Below, one piece after another: positions 42,542 to 51,271 of a DNA stretch of 64,000 bases. A program made the translations under genes and the position numbers. This DNA is from Streptomyces changanensis (GTDB taxonomy: Bacteria > Actinomycetota > Actinomycetes > Streptomycetales > Streptomycetaceae). Numbering within the stretch: position 1 is the first letter of the stretch; each line of letters opens with the position of its first letter. Below the pieces are notes generated by a model. That model saw only the letters and a program-made list of their open reading frames with translations. It had not been told where the DNA came from and searched no databases. The stretch is taken from contig NZ_CP102332.1 in NCBI RefSeq assembly GCF_024600715.1, positions 5,642,001 through 5,706,000 on the forward strand, given 5' to 3'.

Positions 42542-42985
42542 ATGGCGCAGGTCGAGGCCACGACGGAGCGGGTCATCGCGGCGGACGCGGAGACCGTGTT
42601 CGACGCGCTGGCCGACTACCGGGACACCCGCCCGAAGCTCCTGTCCGAGCACTTCAGCGAGTACGAGGTGCGCGAGGGCGGCGACGGCGAGGGCACCCTC
42701 GTCCACTGGAGGCTCCAGGCCACCAGCAAGCGCGTCCGTGACTGCCTGCTGGAGGTCACCGAGCCCACGGACGGGCAGCTCGTGGAGAAGGACCGCAACT
42801 CCTCCATGGTCACCACCTGGACGGTCACCCCCGCCGGTGAGGGCCGCGCCCGGGCCGTCGTCACCACGGTGTGGGACGGCGCCGGCGGCGTCGGCGGCTT
42901 CTTCGAGCGCACCTTCGCCCCCAAGGGCCTCGGCCGGATCCACGACGCCGTCCTGGCCAACCTCGCGGCCGAGGTCGAGAAGTAG
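42542..42985 (+). CDS. SRPBCC-fold (polyketide cyclase/START-like) protein
   Basis: A 147-residue protein of the SRPBCC helix-grip family, the usual size for single-domain members. It begins MAQVEATTERVIAADAETVF DALADYRDT-like, with the typical first strand and helix, then alternating strands and a long C-terminal helix (IHDAVLANLAAEVEK). The family binds hydrophobic ligands; some catalyse cyclisation, but no partner genes are present. It is divergent from the radical SAM gene, so the LexA-type box at 42442 could affect both. The ATG at 42542 follows ggaggt. Confidence 0.87.
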   Translation: MAQVEATTERVIAADAETVFDALADYRDTRPKLLSEHFSEYEVREGGDGEGTLVHWRLQATSKRVRDCLLEVTEPTDGQLVEKDRNSSMVTTWTVTPAGEGRARAVVTTVWDGAGGVGGFFERTFAPKGLGRIHDAVLANLAAEVEK

Positions 42986-43377
42986 CCGCCGTGGCGTGAC
43001 CGGCACGGGCCGCCGTCCCCCGGGCCCGTCCGGACAGCCCCGCTCGGCCGGCCGCGCGGCGCCCCGCCCGGCCCGCGGCGCCCGGCACCGCGGCGCGGGC
43101 ACCCGGCACGACCCGGCCCCGGCCCCGCCCCCGCCCGTCACCGGTTCGAGTGGACTTCCCCCGCCCTTCCCCGCCGCCCGGCGCGCGCCGGGGAAGGGTC
43201 CACCGGGGCCCGGTACGCCCGAAACCGCAGGACCGGCGGGGCGCCGCCCGCGCGCCGTCGGCCGCGACCGGGCCCGTACCCACCCTCCCGCCCGCAATGC
43301 ACCGCTTGATCACCCTCCGCGTCTGATGCGAACAATGGCGCCCCGGACGCGAGCGGCGAGACGAGGGGAGCGGTTTC
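42986..43377. other. 392-bp intergenic region with hairpin
   Basis: Lies between the SRPBCC gene and the MFS gene, both plus strand. It contains an inverted repeat with perfect 10-bp arms (cccttccccg at 43164-43173, cggggaaggg at 43189-43198), probably the terminator of the SRPBCC gene. The MFS promoter should be in 43290-43360, the less GC-rich end, but I could not fix hexamers. Confidence 0.6.
43164..43198 (+). terminator. Hairpin downstream of SRPBCC gene
   Basis: Ten-bp perfect arms around a 15-nt GC-rich loop, 178 bp beyond the stop at 42985. It could also be a transcript leader structure of the MFS gene. Confidence 0.5.
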
Positions 43378-45990
43378 GTGGGTGGGATCACGCTGGCGCA
43401 GGACGAGCAGACCGTACGGACCGCGGCACCCGGCTCCACCGCGCCGCCGCCGTCCCCCGACGGCCCACCGCACCACCCCGGCCCGGCGCTCGGGCCGGTG
43501 CCCGGCCCCCGCCGCGCGGGACTCGCCCTGACCGGGCTCGCCCTCGCGGTCCTCCTCGTCGCGCTCCAGCAGCTCGCCCTCGCCCCCGTCCTCCCGGCGG
43601 TCACCGCGGACCTGCCCGGCCGCCCCGACCGCGCGACGTGGGCCGTCACCGCCTTCCTCCTCACCGCCACCGCCTCCCTGCCGCTCCACGGCAAGCTCGG
43701 CGACCTCTACGGCCGCAAGGCCGTCTTCCAGTGGGCCCTCACGCTCTTCGTCGCCGCCTCCGCCCTGGCCGGCTGGGCCCGCACCCCGGACGAACTGGTC
43801 GCCCTGCGCGCGGTGCAGGGACTCGGCGCCGGGGGAGTCCTCACCGGCGCGCAGGCCCTCGCCGCCGACCTGGCGCCCGCCCACCGGCGCGGCCGCCACC
43901 TCGGCGTCCTGGCCGCCGCGTTCACCGTCGCCACCGTCACCGGCCCGCTCCTCGGCGGGTACGTCACCGAGACGGCCTCCTGGCGCTGGACGTTCCACCT
44001 CGTCGTACCCGGCGGCCTCGCCGCCCTCGCCGTCGTCGGCGCAGCCCTGCGCCCCTCCACCCCCGCCGGCCGGGGCCGCGGCTCGGCCGCCGCGCACCGC
44101 CGGGCGCGCCCCGACGTGCTCGGCGCCCTGCTCCTCACCGCCGCCACCGCCTGCCTGGTCCTGCTGCTCACCTGGGGCGGCACCGCGCACGCCTGGACCT
44201 CCAGGACCATCCTCGGCCTGGGCTGCGCCGCCGCCGGCAGCGCCCTGCTCCACCTCGTCGTCGCCCACCGCGCGCCCGAACCCGTCATCCCGCTGCGGCT
44301 GCTGCGCGACCCCGTCTTCCTCGTGTGCGCGGTCGTCGGCGCGCTCGTCGGCGTCGCCCTCCTCGGGGTGGCCGTGTGCCTCCCCGCGCTGCTCCGGCAG
44401 GCCGGCGCCCGCGGCGCCCTCGACACCTGGCTGCTGATCCTCCCGCTCCTCGGGGCGCTGGCCGCCGCGTCCCTCGTCTCCGGACACCTCGTCAGCCGGA
44501 CCGGCCACTACGCCGTCCACGCGGTCATCGGCACGGCCGTCGCCGCTGTCGGCATGTGGCTGCTCTCCCAGCTCGACGCCGGCACCCCCCGCCTCGACCA
44601 CAGCGTCTGGCAGGCCGTCCTCGGCACCGGCATCGGCCTCGTCCTGCCCGTCCTGGTGCTGGCCGTGCAGAACGTCGCGCGCCCCGGCGACGTAGGCGCC
44701 GCGACCGGCGCCCTCACCCTCTGCCAGCAGATCGGGGCCAGCGCGGGCGTCACCCTCCTCGGCACGCTCTTCGCCGAGCCGCACCCCCTGCCGCCCGTCC
44801 TGCGCCACGGCTACGCCCACGTGTACGCCGACGCCGCGCCGCGGATCCTGCTCCACTTGGTGCCGGTGCTCGCCGTCGGCCTCTTCGCCGCCTTCTTCCT
44901 CAAGGAGAGACCGCTGGTGTCCGACCCCCGCCCCGCCGCGGGCGCCGTCCCCGCGGCACGCGGCCCCCGACCCGTACCGCCCCCGGGCCCCGCGCCCGCG
45001 TACGCCGGCCCGGAGCCGACCGGCGCCACCCCGACCGATGCCGTCCCCACCGGCGCCGCTCCGAGCGACGCCGTCCCGCCCCACGCCGGGCCCGTCGACG
45101 CCGGGCTCATCGACGCCGTCCCCGTCGACGCCGGGTCCGCCGCGTCACGGACCGCCGTGCCGCTCGCCGGGGCGGCGGCCCCGCCGCCCGAGGCGGCGTA
45201 CGGCCCGGCGTCCCTCCCCGCGCCCGGCGCCCCCGTCTGCGGTACGGTCCGCCACCACGACGGCTCGCCCGTCCCCGGCGCCGCCCTCACCCTGATCGAC
45301 GTCCGCGGCCGCCAGACCGGCCGCGGCGCGAGCGGCGCCGACGGGCGCTACGCGCTCAGCACCCCCGCCCCCGGCGCGTACGTGCTGATCGCCTCGGCCG
45401 CCGGCCACCAGCCCCGGGCCGTCACCCTCACCGCCGGTGACCGCCCCGACGGCGCCGTCGGACTGGACGTCGTCCTCGGCGGCGCCGGCCGCCTCTCCGG
45501 GGCCGTCACCACCCCCGACGGCTCACCCGTCCAGGACGCCGGGGTCACGCTCACCGACGTCCGCGGCGACGTCGTCGCCACCACCCGCACCGCGCCCGAC
45601 GGCGGCTACCTGCTGACCGAGCTGATCGCCGGCGAGTACACCCTCACCTCCGGCGCGCCCGGCCTGCGGCCCACCGCCGTCCCGGTCACCGTCCAGGCGG
45701 CCCGCGAGACCCGACAGGACGTGGAGCTGGCGGGCGGCGCCGTTGTGTGCGGCACCGTCCGCGCCCCCGGCGGCCGTCCCGTGGAGGACGCGCGCGTGAC
45801 GCTGCTCGACGCCGCGGGGAACGTCGTCGACACCCTCACCACCGGACCGGACGGCATCTTCCGCTTCGTCGACCTGCCCTCCGGCGCCCACACCGTCATC
45901 GCCACCGGCTACCCGCCCGTCGCCACCGCCCTCAGCGTGACGGGCGGCGGGCGGACCGAACGGGACGTGCTCCTCGGCCACGACGCCTGA
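43378..45990 (+). CDS. MFS transporter fused to three carboxypeptidase-regulatory-like domains
   Basis: An 870-residue fusion. Residues ~45-515 are a DHA2-type major facilitator with about 14 hydrophobic segments and the loop motifs GKLGDLYGRKAVFQWA (motif A) and RAVQGLGAGGVLTGAQALAA. A ~100-residue Pro/Ala/Asp linker with PTDAVP/VDAG repeats follows. Residues ~620-870 carry three consecutive CarboxypepD_reg/CnaB-like beta domains, each starting CGTVRHHDGSPVPGAALTLI-like (VCGTV, LSGAV, VCGTV) and containing DGRYALS, DGGYLLT or DGIFRFV. The start is a GTG at 43378 with gaggggag upstream. Multidrug exporters normally lack such tails; their function is unknown. Confidence 0.92.
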   Translation: MGGITLAQDEQTVRTAAPGSTAPPPSPDGPPHHPGPALGPVPGPRRAGLALTGLALAVLLVALQQLALAPVLPAVTADLPGRPDRATWAVTAFLLTATASLPLHGKLGDLYGRKAVFQWALTLFVAASALAGWARTPDELVALRAVQGLGAGGVLTGAQALAADLAPAHRRGRHLGVLAAAFTVATVTGPLLGGYVTETASWRWTFHLVVPGGLAALAVVGAALRPSTPAGRGRGSAAAHRRARPDVLGALLLTAATACLVLLLTWGGTAHAWTSRTILGLGCAAAGSALLHLVVAHRAPEPVIPLRLLRDPVFLVCAVVGALVGVALLGVAVCLPALLRQAGARGALDTWLLILPLLGALAAASLVSGHLVSRTGHYAVHAVIGTAVAAVGMWLLSQLDAGTPRLDHSVWQAVLGTGIGLVLPVLVLAVQNVARPGDVGAATGALTLCQQIGASAGVTLLGTLFAEPHPLPPVLRHGYAHVYADAAPRILLHLVPVLAVGLFAAFFLKERPLVSDPRPAAGAVPAARGPRPVPPPGPAPAYAGPEPTGATPTDAVPTGAAPSDAVPPHAGPVDAGLIDAVPVDAGSAASRTAVPLAGAAAPPPEAAYGPASLPAPGAPVCGTVRHHDGSPVPGAALTLIDVRGRQTGRGASGADGRYALSTPAPGAYVLIASAAGHQPRAVTLTAGDRPDGAVGLDVVLGGAGRLSGAVTTPDGSPVQDAGVTLTDVRGDVVATTRTAPDGGYLLTELIAGEYTLTSGAPGLRPTAVPVTVQAARETRQDVELAGGAVVCGTVRAPGGRPVEDARVTLLDAAGNVVDTLTTGPDGIFRFVDLPSGAHTVIATGYPPVATALSVTGGGRTERDVLLGHDA

Positions 45991-46020
45991 CGCCTCCTCC
46001 GACCACGGCCCGCACGACGA

Positions 46021-46061
46021 TCGGGGCGGGCGACGGATCCGTGGTCCGTCGCCCGCCCCGA
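46021..46061. terminator. Bidirectional terminator between MFS and hemerythrin genes
   Basis: Perfect 17-bp arms (tcggggcgggcgacgga at 46021-46037, complement at 46045-46061) with a 7-nt loop, between convergent stops at 45990 and 46108. Confidence 0.85.
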
Positions 46062-46107
46062 GTCCGTGCCGCCCGCCGCGCCGCCGCGCGGGGGCCGGAG
46101 CGGCCCG

Positions 46108-46671
46108 TCAGCCGTGCTTGCCGCGCCCCGTGACCGCGTCGCGCAGCCGGTCGACGATGCCCGCGCCCGGGTCGAGGAGCTTGTTGGCCGGCGGCTTGTC
46201 CGGCGCGGCCGGGTGCGGCCGGGTCGGCGCCACCTTCTTCGCCTTGCGGACCTTGTCGCCCAGCTCCTCCAGCGCCTCCGGCGGGCAGGACGCGCGCAGG
46301 CGCGGGAAGAGGTTCGCCTCCTCGTCGTCCACGTGCCCGCGGATCTCCGCCATCAGCTGCGTGACGAGCGCGTCGAACCGGACGTCGCCCGCCTCGCACG
46401 CCTCCAGCTCCTTCATCGTGCGCTCGGCGGACGCGTGGTCCGCCAGTTCCCGGTCGGCGATGGCGTCCCCGCCCGGCACGTGCTCGCGCACCGCCGGGTA
46501 CAGGTACTCCTCCTCGGCGACCGCGTGCCGTACCAGCTCGATCGTGACCTGGTCGGCCAGCTCCTTGCGCTCCGCGGCACCCGAGGGCAGCCGTTCGATG
46601 CGCTTGAACAGCTCCTCCACCTCGCGGTGGTCGGTGACCAGCTCGTTGATCACGTCGCCGCCGTGTCCCAT
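46108..46671 (-). CDS. Hemerythrin HHE-domain protein
   Basis: A 187-residue protein with a DUF1952/HHE-type four-helix bundle. Likely diiron ligands are in INELVTDHREVEELFKRI, HAVAEEEYLYPAVREH, LADHASAERTMKELE and IRGHVDDEEANLFPRLR (repeated H...E spacing). A basic Pro/Lys-rich tail (KAKKVAPTRPHPAAPDKPPA) follows the bundle. Such proteins bind oxygen or nitric oxide or protect against oxidative stress. The ATG at 46669-46671 follows gaggaga on the minus strand. It is divergent from the small gene at 46767. Confidence 0.92.
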   Translation of the reverse strand: MGHGGDVINELVTDHREVEELFKRIERLPSGAAERKELADQVTIELVRHAVAEEEYLYPAVREHVPGGDAIADRELADHASAERTMKELEACEAGDVRFDALVTQLMAEIRGHVDDEEANLFPRLRASCPPEALEELGDKVRKAKKVAPTRPHPAAPDKPPANKLLDPGAGIVDRLRDAVTGRGKHG

Positions 46672-46766
46672 GGCCTCTCCTCCGGTTCGGATGATCGTGC
46701 ACGGTGCGGATACCACCGGACGCGGGTGATATGCGTCATTACGCCGGAAGGGCGCATCGGGGTACC

Positions 46767-47309
46767 GTGCTGGCCACCATCCCGACGGCCCCCGGACCGG
46801 CAGTGCACACCGAACTCCCCTCGATCGTCGCGGCCACCGCGCAGTGGCTGACCCGCGCCTACCCCTCCGGGGGCGGCGCCGTCGACCGTGCCCTCGCCGA
46901 GGCACAGGCACGGCAGGCCGCGGGAGTGGCCGCCGCCCTGCGCTACCCGACGGAACTGGACGCGGCGCTCGTCTCGATGACCGGCGCGGGCGGCGCGGAC
47001 CGGCTCGACTGGCTCACCGGTGCCGACGGCGGCGACGAGCCGTGGCGCACGTGGGTGGACGAGGTCGTCGCCAGCTGGGCGGCCTGCCTCCTCGGCGAGC
47101 CGGAACTGGCGGCCGCGGCGGTCGTCGCCCTGCGCGGCCCGGCGCCGGTCGGCAGCCGCCGCCTGCTGTCGCCCGGCGACGCCGACCGGCGCGCGGCGGC
47201 GCTGTTGCGCCACCCCGATCTGCTGGCGCCGGTCGCCGACCTCCACCGCGCCGAGCTGTCCCGTCTGCTGGCCGTTCCGGGCCCCAGGAGCCCGGTCCTG
47301 CCGGCCTGA
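46767..47309 (+). CDS. Hypothetical alpha-helical protein
   Basis: A 180-residue protein I do not recognise. It is Ala/Leu/Arg-rich and mostly helical, with blocks HTELPSIVAATAQWLTRAYP and ELDAALVSMTGAGGADRLDW. There is no signal peptide and no catalytic motif. The start is uncertain: I take the GTG at 46767 (MLATIPTAPGP), but the GTG at 46803 (MHTELPS) is equally reasonable and an ATG at 46704 is in frame. Codon use is normal for this genome and the frame ends just before a perfect terminator, which supports it being real. Confidence 0.68.
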   Translation: MLATIPTAPGPAVHTELPSIVAATAQWLTRAYPSGGGAVDRALAEAQARQAAGVAAALRYPTELDAALVSMTGAGGADRLDWLTGADGGDEPWRTWVDEVVASWAACLLGEPELAAAAVVALRGPAPVGSRRLLSPGDADRRAAALLRHPDLLAPVADLHRAELSRLLAVPGPRSPVLPA

Positions 47310-47341
47310 CGGGCCGCTTGCGCCCGGGCGGCCGGCGCACA

Positions 47342-47377
47342 CCGAGCCACCCCCGCCCCGGGGCGGGGGTGGCTCGG
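47342..47377. terminator. Long perfect hairpin
   Basis: Eighteen-bp inverted repeat with no spacer (ccgagccacccccgcccc then its complement), 33 bp after the stop at 47309. It ends the plus-strand gene and can serve the convergent aminotransferase gene. Confidence 0.85.
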
Positions 47378-47449
47378 CTCGGACCGCGACGCTCGGTCTC
47401 GGGGCGGGGGACGGCCGCGCCGGGCCAGGCCGCACAGACCGGGCTCGGA

Positions 47450-47522
47450 CCGAGACGGCCGGCCCCGAGACGGCCGCCCCGAGACGGCCGGCCCCGAGAC
47501 GACAGGCCCCGAGACGGCCGGG
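47450..47522. repeat. Five-copy 14-15-bp tandem repeat
   Basis: Copies of ccgagacggccggcc at 47450, 47465, 47479, 47494 and 47509, with small changes (copy 2 one base shorter, copy 4 reads gacagg). The array ends 1 bp before the stop codon of the minus-strand aminotransferase. Confidence 0.9.
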
Positions 47523-47523
47523 C

Positions 47524-48753
47524 TCAGACCGGGACGGCCTGGCTCGGTACCGACAGGCCGGGGCCCGGCCCGGACGCGAAGGCCGGGACGCCACCGAGGA
47601 CCGCGGCGATGGCACCGGCCAGCTGGTCCACCCGGTCGGCCGGCAGCCCCGCGATGTTGAGGCGCCCCGACGCCGTGCCGTAGACGGCGTGGTCGCGGCG
47701 CAGCGCCCGCATCCCGTCGGGCGACAGCGGCAGCCCCGCGAACATGCCCTTCTGCCGGGCCAGCGGCTCCGCCCAGGCGCCGCAGCCCAGCTCCGCCAGC
47801 CGGGCGACGAGCGCGGCGCGGTTCGCGGCGACCCGGCGCCGCATGACGTTCAGCTCGGCGTGCCAGCAGCTCCGCAGCGCGTCGTCCTCCAGGACCGTCG
47901 CCACGATCGCCGCCCCGTGCTCCGGCGGCATCGAGTACAGCGTGCGGGCGGCGTTCTGCAGGGCCGTCTCGGCGTGGGCCAGCACCCGAGGCGACGAGCC
48001 GACGACGATCGCGCAGCCGGTGCGGTCCGCGTACAGGCCGAAGTTCTTCGAGCAGCTCACCGCGACCAGCACCTCCGGCAGCCGCTCCGCCAGCATCCGC
48101 GTCGCCCACAGGTCGGCCTCCAGGCCGTCGCCGAGCCCGTGGTACGCCAGGTCGACGAACGGCACCCAGCCGGCGCGGCCGGCCATCGCCGCCAGGGCCT
48201 CCCACGTCGCGCGGTCGAGGTCGACGCCCGTCGGGTTGTGGCAGCAGCCCTGCACCAGGACGACGTCGTCGCGGCCGGCGCCGCGCAGGTCCTCCAGCAG
48301 CCCCTGCGGGTCGGTCCAGCGGTACGCGCGCACCACGAGGCCCGCCGCCTCCAGGATGGGCCGGTGGTTGACGTAGGCGGGGTCGCTGATCCACACCGTC
48401 GTGCCGGGCCGGGTCCGCCGGACCAGGTCCGCCAGGAGGCGCAGGGCGCCGGTGCCCGCGACGGTCTGCACGGCGGTGGCCCGGGCGGCCGCCGCGCCGT
48501 CACCGAGGACCTGCGCGACCATGGCGCGGTTGAAGGCGGTGTTGCCGGACAGTCCCCGGTACTCCTTCGACGCCGAGCGCTCGGCGAGGCGCAGCTCGGC
48601 GTCCCGCACCGCCCGCATCACCGGCGTCACACCGGTGTGGTCGCGGTAGACGCCCAGCACGAGGTTCAGCCGCTCGGGGCGCGGGTCGGCGCCGAACTCG
48701 GCGGCCAGGTCCCACAGGGGGTCTGCCGGCGGGGGCGGGAGCAGCTCAAGCAT
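47524..48753 (-). CDS. Aromatic/aspartate-type class I aminotransferase
   Basis: PLP aminotransferase of 409 residues, subgroup I-alpha (TyrB/AspC-like). The PLP lysine is K236 in AVSCSKNFGLY; D201 and Y204 in PFVDLAYHGLG and the QGCCHNPTGVD block (168-178) are the usual cofactor contacts. The C-terminal RLNIAGL provides the carboxylate-binding Arg. Its ATG (48751-48753) lies within the end of the EamA gene (8-bp overlap), so exporter and enzyme are co-translated. With an Lrp regulator divergent, the unit looks like amino-acid turnover and export. Confidence 0.94.
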   Translation of the reverse strand: MLELLPPPPADPLWDLAAEFGADPRPERLNLVLGVYRDHTGVTPVMRAVRDAELRLAERSASKEYRGLSGNTAFNRAMVAQVLGDGAAAARATAVQTVAGTGALRLLADLVRRTRPGTTVWISDPAYVNHRPILEAAGLVVRAYRWTDPQGLLEDLRGAGRDDVVLVQGCCHNPTGVDLDRATWEALAAMAGRAGWVPFVDLAYHGLGDGLEADLWATRMLAERLPEVLVAVSCSKNFGLYADRTGCAIVVGSSPRVLAHAETALQNAARTLYSMPPEHGAAIVATVLEDDALRSCWHAELNVMRRRVAANRAALVARLAELGCGAWAEPLARQKGMFAGLPLSPDGMRALRRDHAVYGTASGRLNIAGLPADRVDQLAGAIAAVLGGVPAFASGPGPGLSVPSQAVPV

Positions 48754-49723
48754 CGGGGGAGACCTCCGGGTCGCGGTCGGTACGGGTGGGGCGGGGGCGG
48801 TGGTTGGCCAGGACCACGCCCGCGGTGATGAGGGGGACGCCGACGAGCACGGCCGCCGTCGGACGCTCGTCGAGGAGGGGGACGGCCAGCAGCACCACGG
48901 CCACCGGGCTCAGGCTGCCGACGACGGAGCTGCGCTCGGCGCCGAGCCGCCGTATCGCGAACGCGTACAGCAGCCCCGCGCACAGGCCCACCCCGAGGCC
49001 CTGGACGACGAGGAAGAGGACGACGTCGCCGGCGGTCGCGCGCCCCAGCCCGCTCGGCAGGACGCCCAGCGCCACCAGCGCCGCGACGACGGCGAAGGAC
49101 GGCACGCACAGCAGCCCGATGGACCCGACCGGGTCGAGGTCCACCTCCCGCAGGCCCACCGTGTACAGGGCCCACAGCCCGCTCGCCACGAGCAGCGTCC
49201 CGGAACCGACCATCACGTCGGAGTCGAACGGCACCGCGTACCGCCAGACGAGGGCGACGACGCCCAGCGCGATCAGCGCCAGCCCGGCGGCCTGCGCGCC
49301 GCGCGGGAGGCGCCCGCCGCGCGCGACCACCAGCGCGGAGACGAACAGCGGGACCATGCCCGGCACGATCGCCCCGACGAAGGAGGCCGAGGTCAGCGAG
49401 CCGCCGTACATGGCCGCCAGGAAGAACGGCACCCCCGCCCCGCACACGATCTTGACCGCGGGCCCGGGCCGCACCGCGGCCAGCGCCCGCCGGCGCCGCC
49501 ACAGCGCCACCGCCAGGAGAGCCGGCGGCACACCGAACCGCAGCAGCGCCGCGTCGGCGGGCAGCAGCGTCGAGGCGCCCAGCGCCCGGGCGCTCAGGGC
49601 GAACGCCGCCCAGATCGACACCGTCAGCAAGAGCGCGGTCATGCCCACCGCTCCAGGGGACAGGACGGGGAGCCGCCGTCCCCGGCCGACCGCGGGCGCG
49701 CCCACGGTGCTCGTCGCGACCAC
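48746..49723 (-). CDS. EamA-family (DMT) exporter
   Basis: Membrane protein of 325 residues with about ten hydrophobic segments in two EamA halves (e.g. FFLAAMYGGSLTSASFVGAI and GLLYAFAIRRLGAERSSVVG). Family members export amino acids or other small metabolites. The start is taken as the GTG at 49721-49723 (MVATSTVGAP) because ggagg lies just upstream; an internal ATG at 49642 is possible. It overlaps the aminotransferase start by 8 bp. It is divergent from an Lrp-type regulator that probably controls it. Confidence 0.91.
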   Translation of the reverse strand: MVATSTVGAPAVGRGRRLPVLSPGAVGMTALLLTVSIWAAFALSARALGASTLLPADAALLRFGVPPALLAVALWRRRRALAAVRPGPAVKIVCGAGVPFFLAAMYGGSLTSASFVGAIVPGMVPLFVSALVVARGGRLPRGAQAAGLALIALGVVALVWRYAVPFDSDVMVGSGTLLVASGLWALYTVGLREVDLDPVGSIGLLCVPSFAVVAALVALGVLPSGLGRATAGDVVLFLVVQGLGVGLCAGLLYAFAIRRLGAERSSVVGSLSPVAVVLLAVPLLDERPTAAVLVGVPLITAGVVLANHRPRPTRTDRDPEVSPDA

Positions 49724-49793
49724 CCGACCTCCATCCGTACGGAAAACCCATCCCTGTGCGCCGCAACAGTAGGACCAACGCCGGGGCAGCCGA

Positions 49794-49822
49794 TTGCCAG
49801 TTCTGCCGCTCGGACCTATGTT
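49794..49822 (+). promoter_or_regulatory. Promoter of the lrp-type gene
   Basis: -35 TTGCCA (49794-49799), 17-bp spacer, -10 TATGTT (49817-49822). Transcription would start near 49829, about 73 nt before the GTG at 49902. Confidence 0.65.
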
Positions 49823-49901
49823 TGGGGCAGGATCTGCCAAGAACGGCCGTCGTGGCCGGTCAGGGGACCGCGCGGGCGGTCGGGAGGGGGTGGGTGGAGG
49901 C

Positions 49902-50369
49902 GTGGACGCCACCGATCTGCGGATCATCCGCGAGCTGCAGGCGGACGGGCGCCTGTCCAACCAGGACCTGGCCGACCGGGTCCGGCTCTCCCCGTCCCCC
50001 TGTCTACGGCGGGTCCGCCGCCTGGAGGAGTCCGGTCTCATCCGCGGTTACACCGCGATGGTCGACCAGGTCGCCTACGGGCTGCCGATCACCGTCTTCG
50101 TCCGCATCCGCCTCGAACGCCACACGGCGGAGGCCGTCGCCGTCTTCGAGGAGCGGATCGGCGGCATCGAGCACGTGCAGGACTGCTACCTGATGGCCGG
50201 CAGCAGCGACTACCTGCTGCGCGTCGTCATCGAAAGCCTGGAGGCGTACGAACTCCTCGTCCGCAACCAGGTCCACGCCATCCCCGGCATCGCCTCCATC
50301 GAGTCGAGCTTCGCCTTCGGCAGCGTCAAGCAGTCCCGCACCTACCCCCGCCCCGCACCGCCCCGGTGA
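49902..50369 (+). CDS. Lrp/AsnC-family regulator
   Basis: Regulator of 155 residues. The helix-turn-helix is LRIIRELQADGRLSNQDLAD followed by RVRLSPSPCLRRVRRLEESG. The C-terminal RAM domain (VFVRIRLERHTAEAVAVFEE; YLMAGSSDYLLRVVIESLEA) binds amino acids. The GTG at 49902 (MDATDLRII) is the family's normal start; the frame runs back to 49794 through the promoter. It is divergent from the EamA-aminotransferase pair and 68 bp ahead of the peptidase operon, so it may respond to amino acids released by those peptidases. Confidence 0.93.
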   Translation: MDATDLRIIRELQADGRLSNQDLADRVRLSPSPCLRRVRRLEESGLIRGYTAMVDQVAYGLPITVFVRIRLERHTAEAVAVFEERIGGIEHVQDCYLMAGSSDYLLRVVIESLEAYELLVRNQVHAIPGIASIESSFAFGSVKQSRTYPRPAPPR

Positions 50370-50437
50370 CGGACGCGCACCCGGGACCGGCCCGCGCGCA
50401 CCTGGTACCGGCCCGCACCGCCGCGTAACGTGTGGGC

Positions 50438-51271
50438 ATGAAGATCCTCATCAGCGCCGACATGGAGGGCGCCACCGGGGTCACCTGGCCCGCCGACGTC
50501 CTGCCCGGCACCCCCCAGTGGGAGCGCTGCCGGGCGATGTTCACCTCCGACGTCGACGCGGCCGTCCTCGGCTTCCTCGACGGCGGCGCGGACGAGGTCC
50601 TCGTCAACGAGGCGCACTGGACCATGCGCAACCTCCTCCTCGAACGGCTCGACCCCCGCGCCCAGATGCTGACGGGCCGACACAAGTCGCTCTCCATGGT
50701 CGAGGGCGTCCAGCACGGCGACGTCGACGGCATCGCCTTCGTCGGCTACCACACCGGGGCCGGCACGGAGGGCGTCCTCGCCCACACCTACCTCGCCAAC
50801 TCCATCACCGGCGTCTGGCTCAACGGCACCCGCGCCTCCGAGGGGTACCTCAACGCCCACGTCGTCGCCGAGTACGGCGTCCCCGTCGTCCTCGTCACCG
50901 GCGACGACCGCACCTGTGAGGACGCCCTCGCCTACGCCCCCGAGGCGCGTAAGGTCGCCGTCAAGGACCACGTGTCGCGGTACGCGGCGGTCTGCCGCAC
51001 GCCCGCGCGGACGGCCGCCGACATCCGCGCCGCGGCGAAGGAAGCGGCCTCCCTGGCCGTACGGTACGAACCGGTGCGCGGCGGACCGTTCACCGTGGAG
51101 CTGGAGTTCGACGCGGAGCACCTGGCCGCGGCCGCCACCGTCGTCCCGGGCGTGGTGGTCTGCGGCGAGCGCCGCGTCGCCCACACCGGCGCCACGATGT
51201 ACGAGACGATCCGGACCTTCAAGGCGGTCACCACGATCGTCTCGGCCGCAGTGGAGGAGCAGTATGGCTGA
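50438..51271 (+). CDS. dppA: M55 D-aminopeptidase (DppA family)
   Basis: Zinc aminopeptidase of 277 residues acting on D-amino-acid peptides such as D-Ala-D-Ala. Metal ligands lie in the N-terminal KILISADMEGATGV (D8, E10) and in FVGYHTGAGTEGVLAHTYL; NEAHWTMRN and the HTGATMYETIRTF tail also match the family. I chose the ATG at 50438, where family members begin, over the GTG 6 bp upstream. Its end overlaps the M20 gene by 8 bp. It is the first gene of a four-peptidase operon. Confidence 0.94.
   Translation: MKILISADMEGATGVTWPADVLPGTPQWERCRAMFTSDVDAAVLGFLDGGADEVLVNEAHWTMRNLLLERLDPRAQMLTGRHKSLSMVEGVQHGDVDGIAFVGYHTGAGTEGVLAHTYLANSITGVWLNGTRASEGYLNAHVVAEYGVPVVLVTGDDRTCEDALAYAPEARKVAVKDHVSRYAAVCRTPARTAADIRAAAKEAASLAVRYEPVRGGPFTVELEFDAEHLAAAATVVPGVVVCGERRVAHTGATMYETIRTFKAVTTIVSAAVEEQYG

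Noticed and set aside
47450..47522. Possible CRISPR array
   Set aside because: The units are 14-15 bp and directly adjacent with no spacers, so it is a simple tandem repeat. No Cas genes are present.
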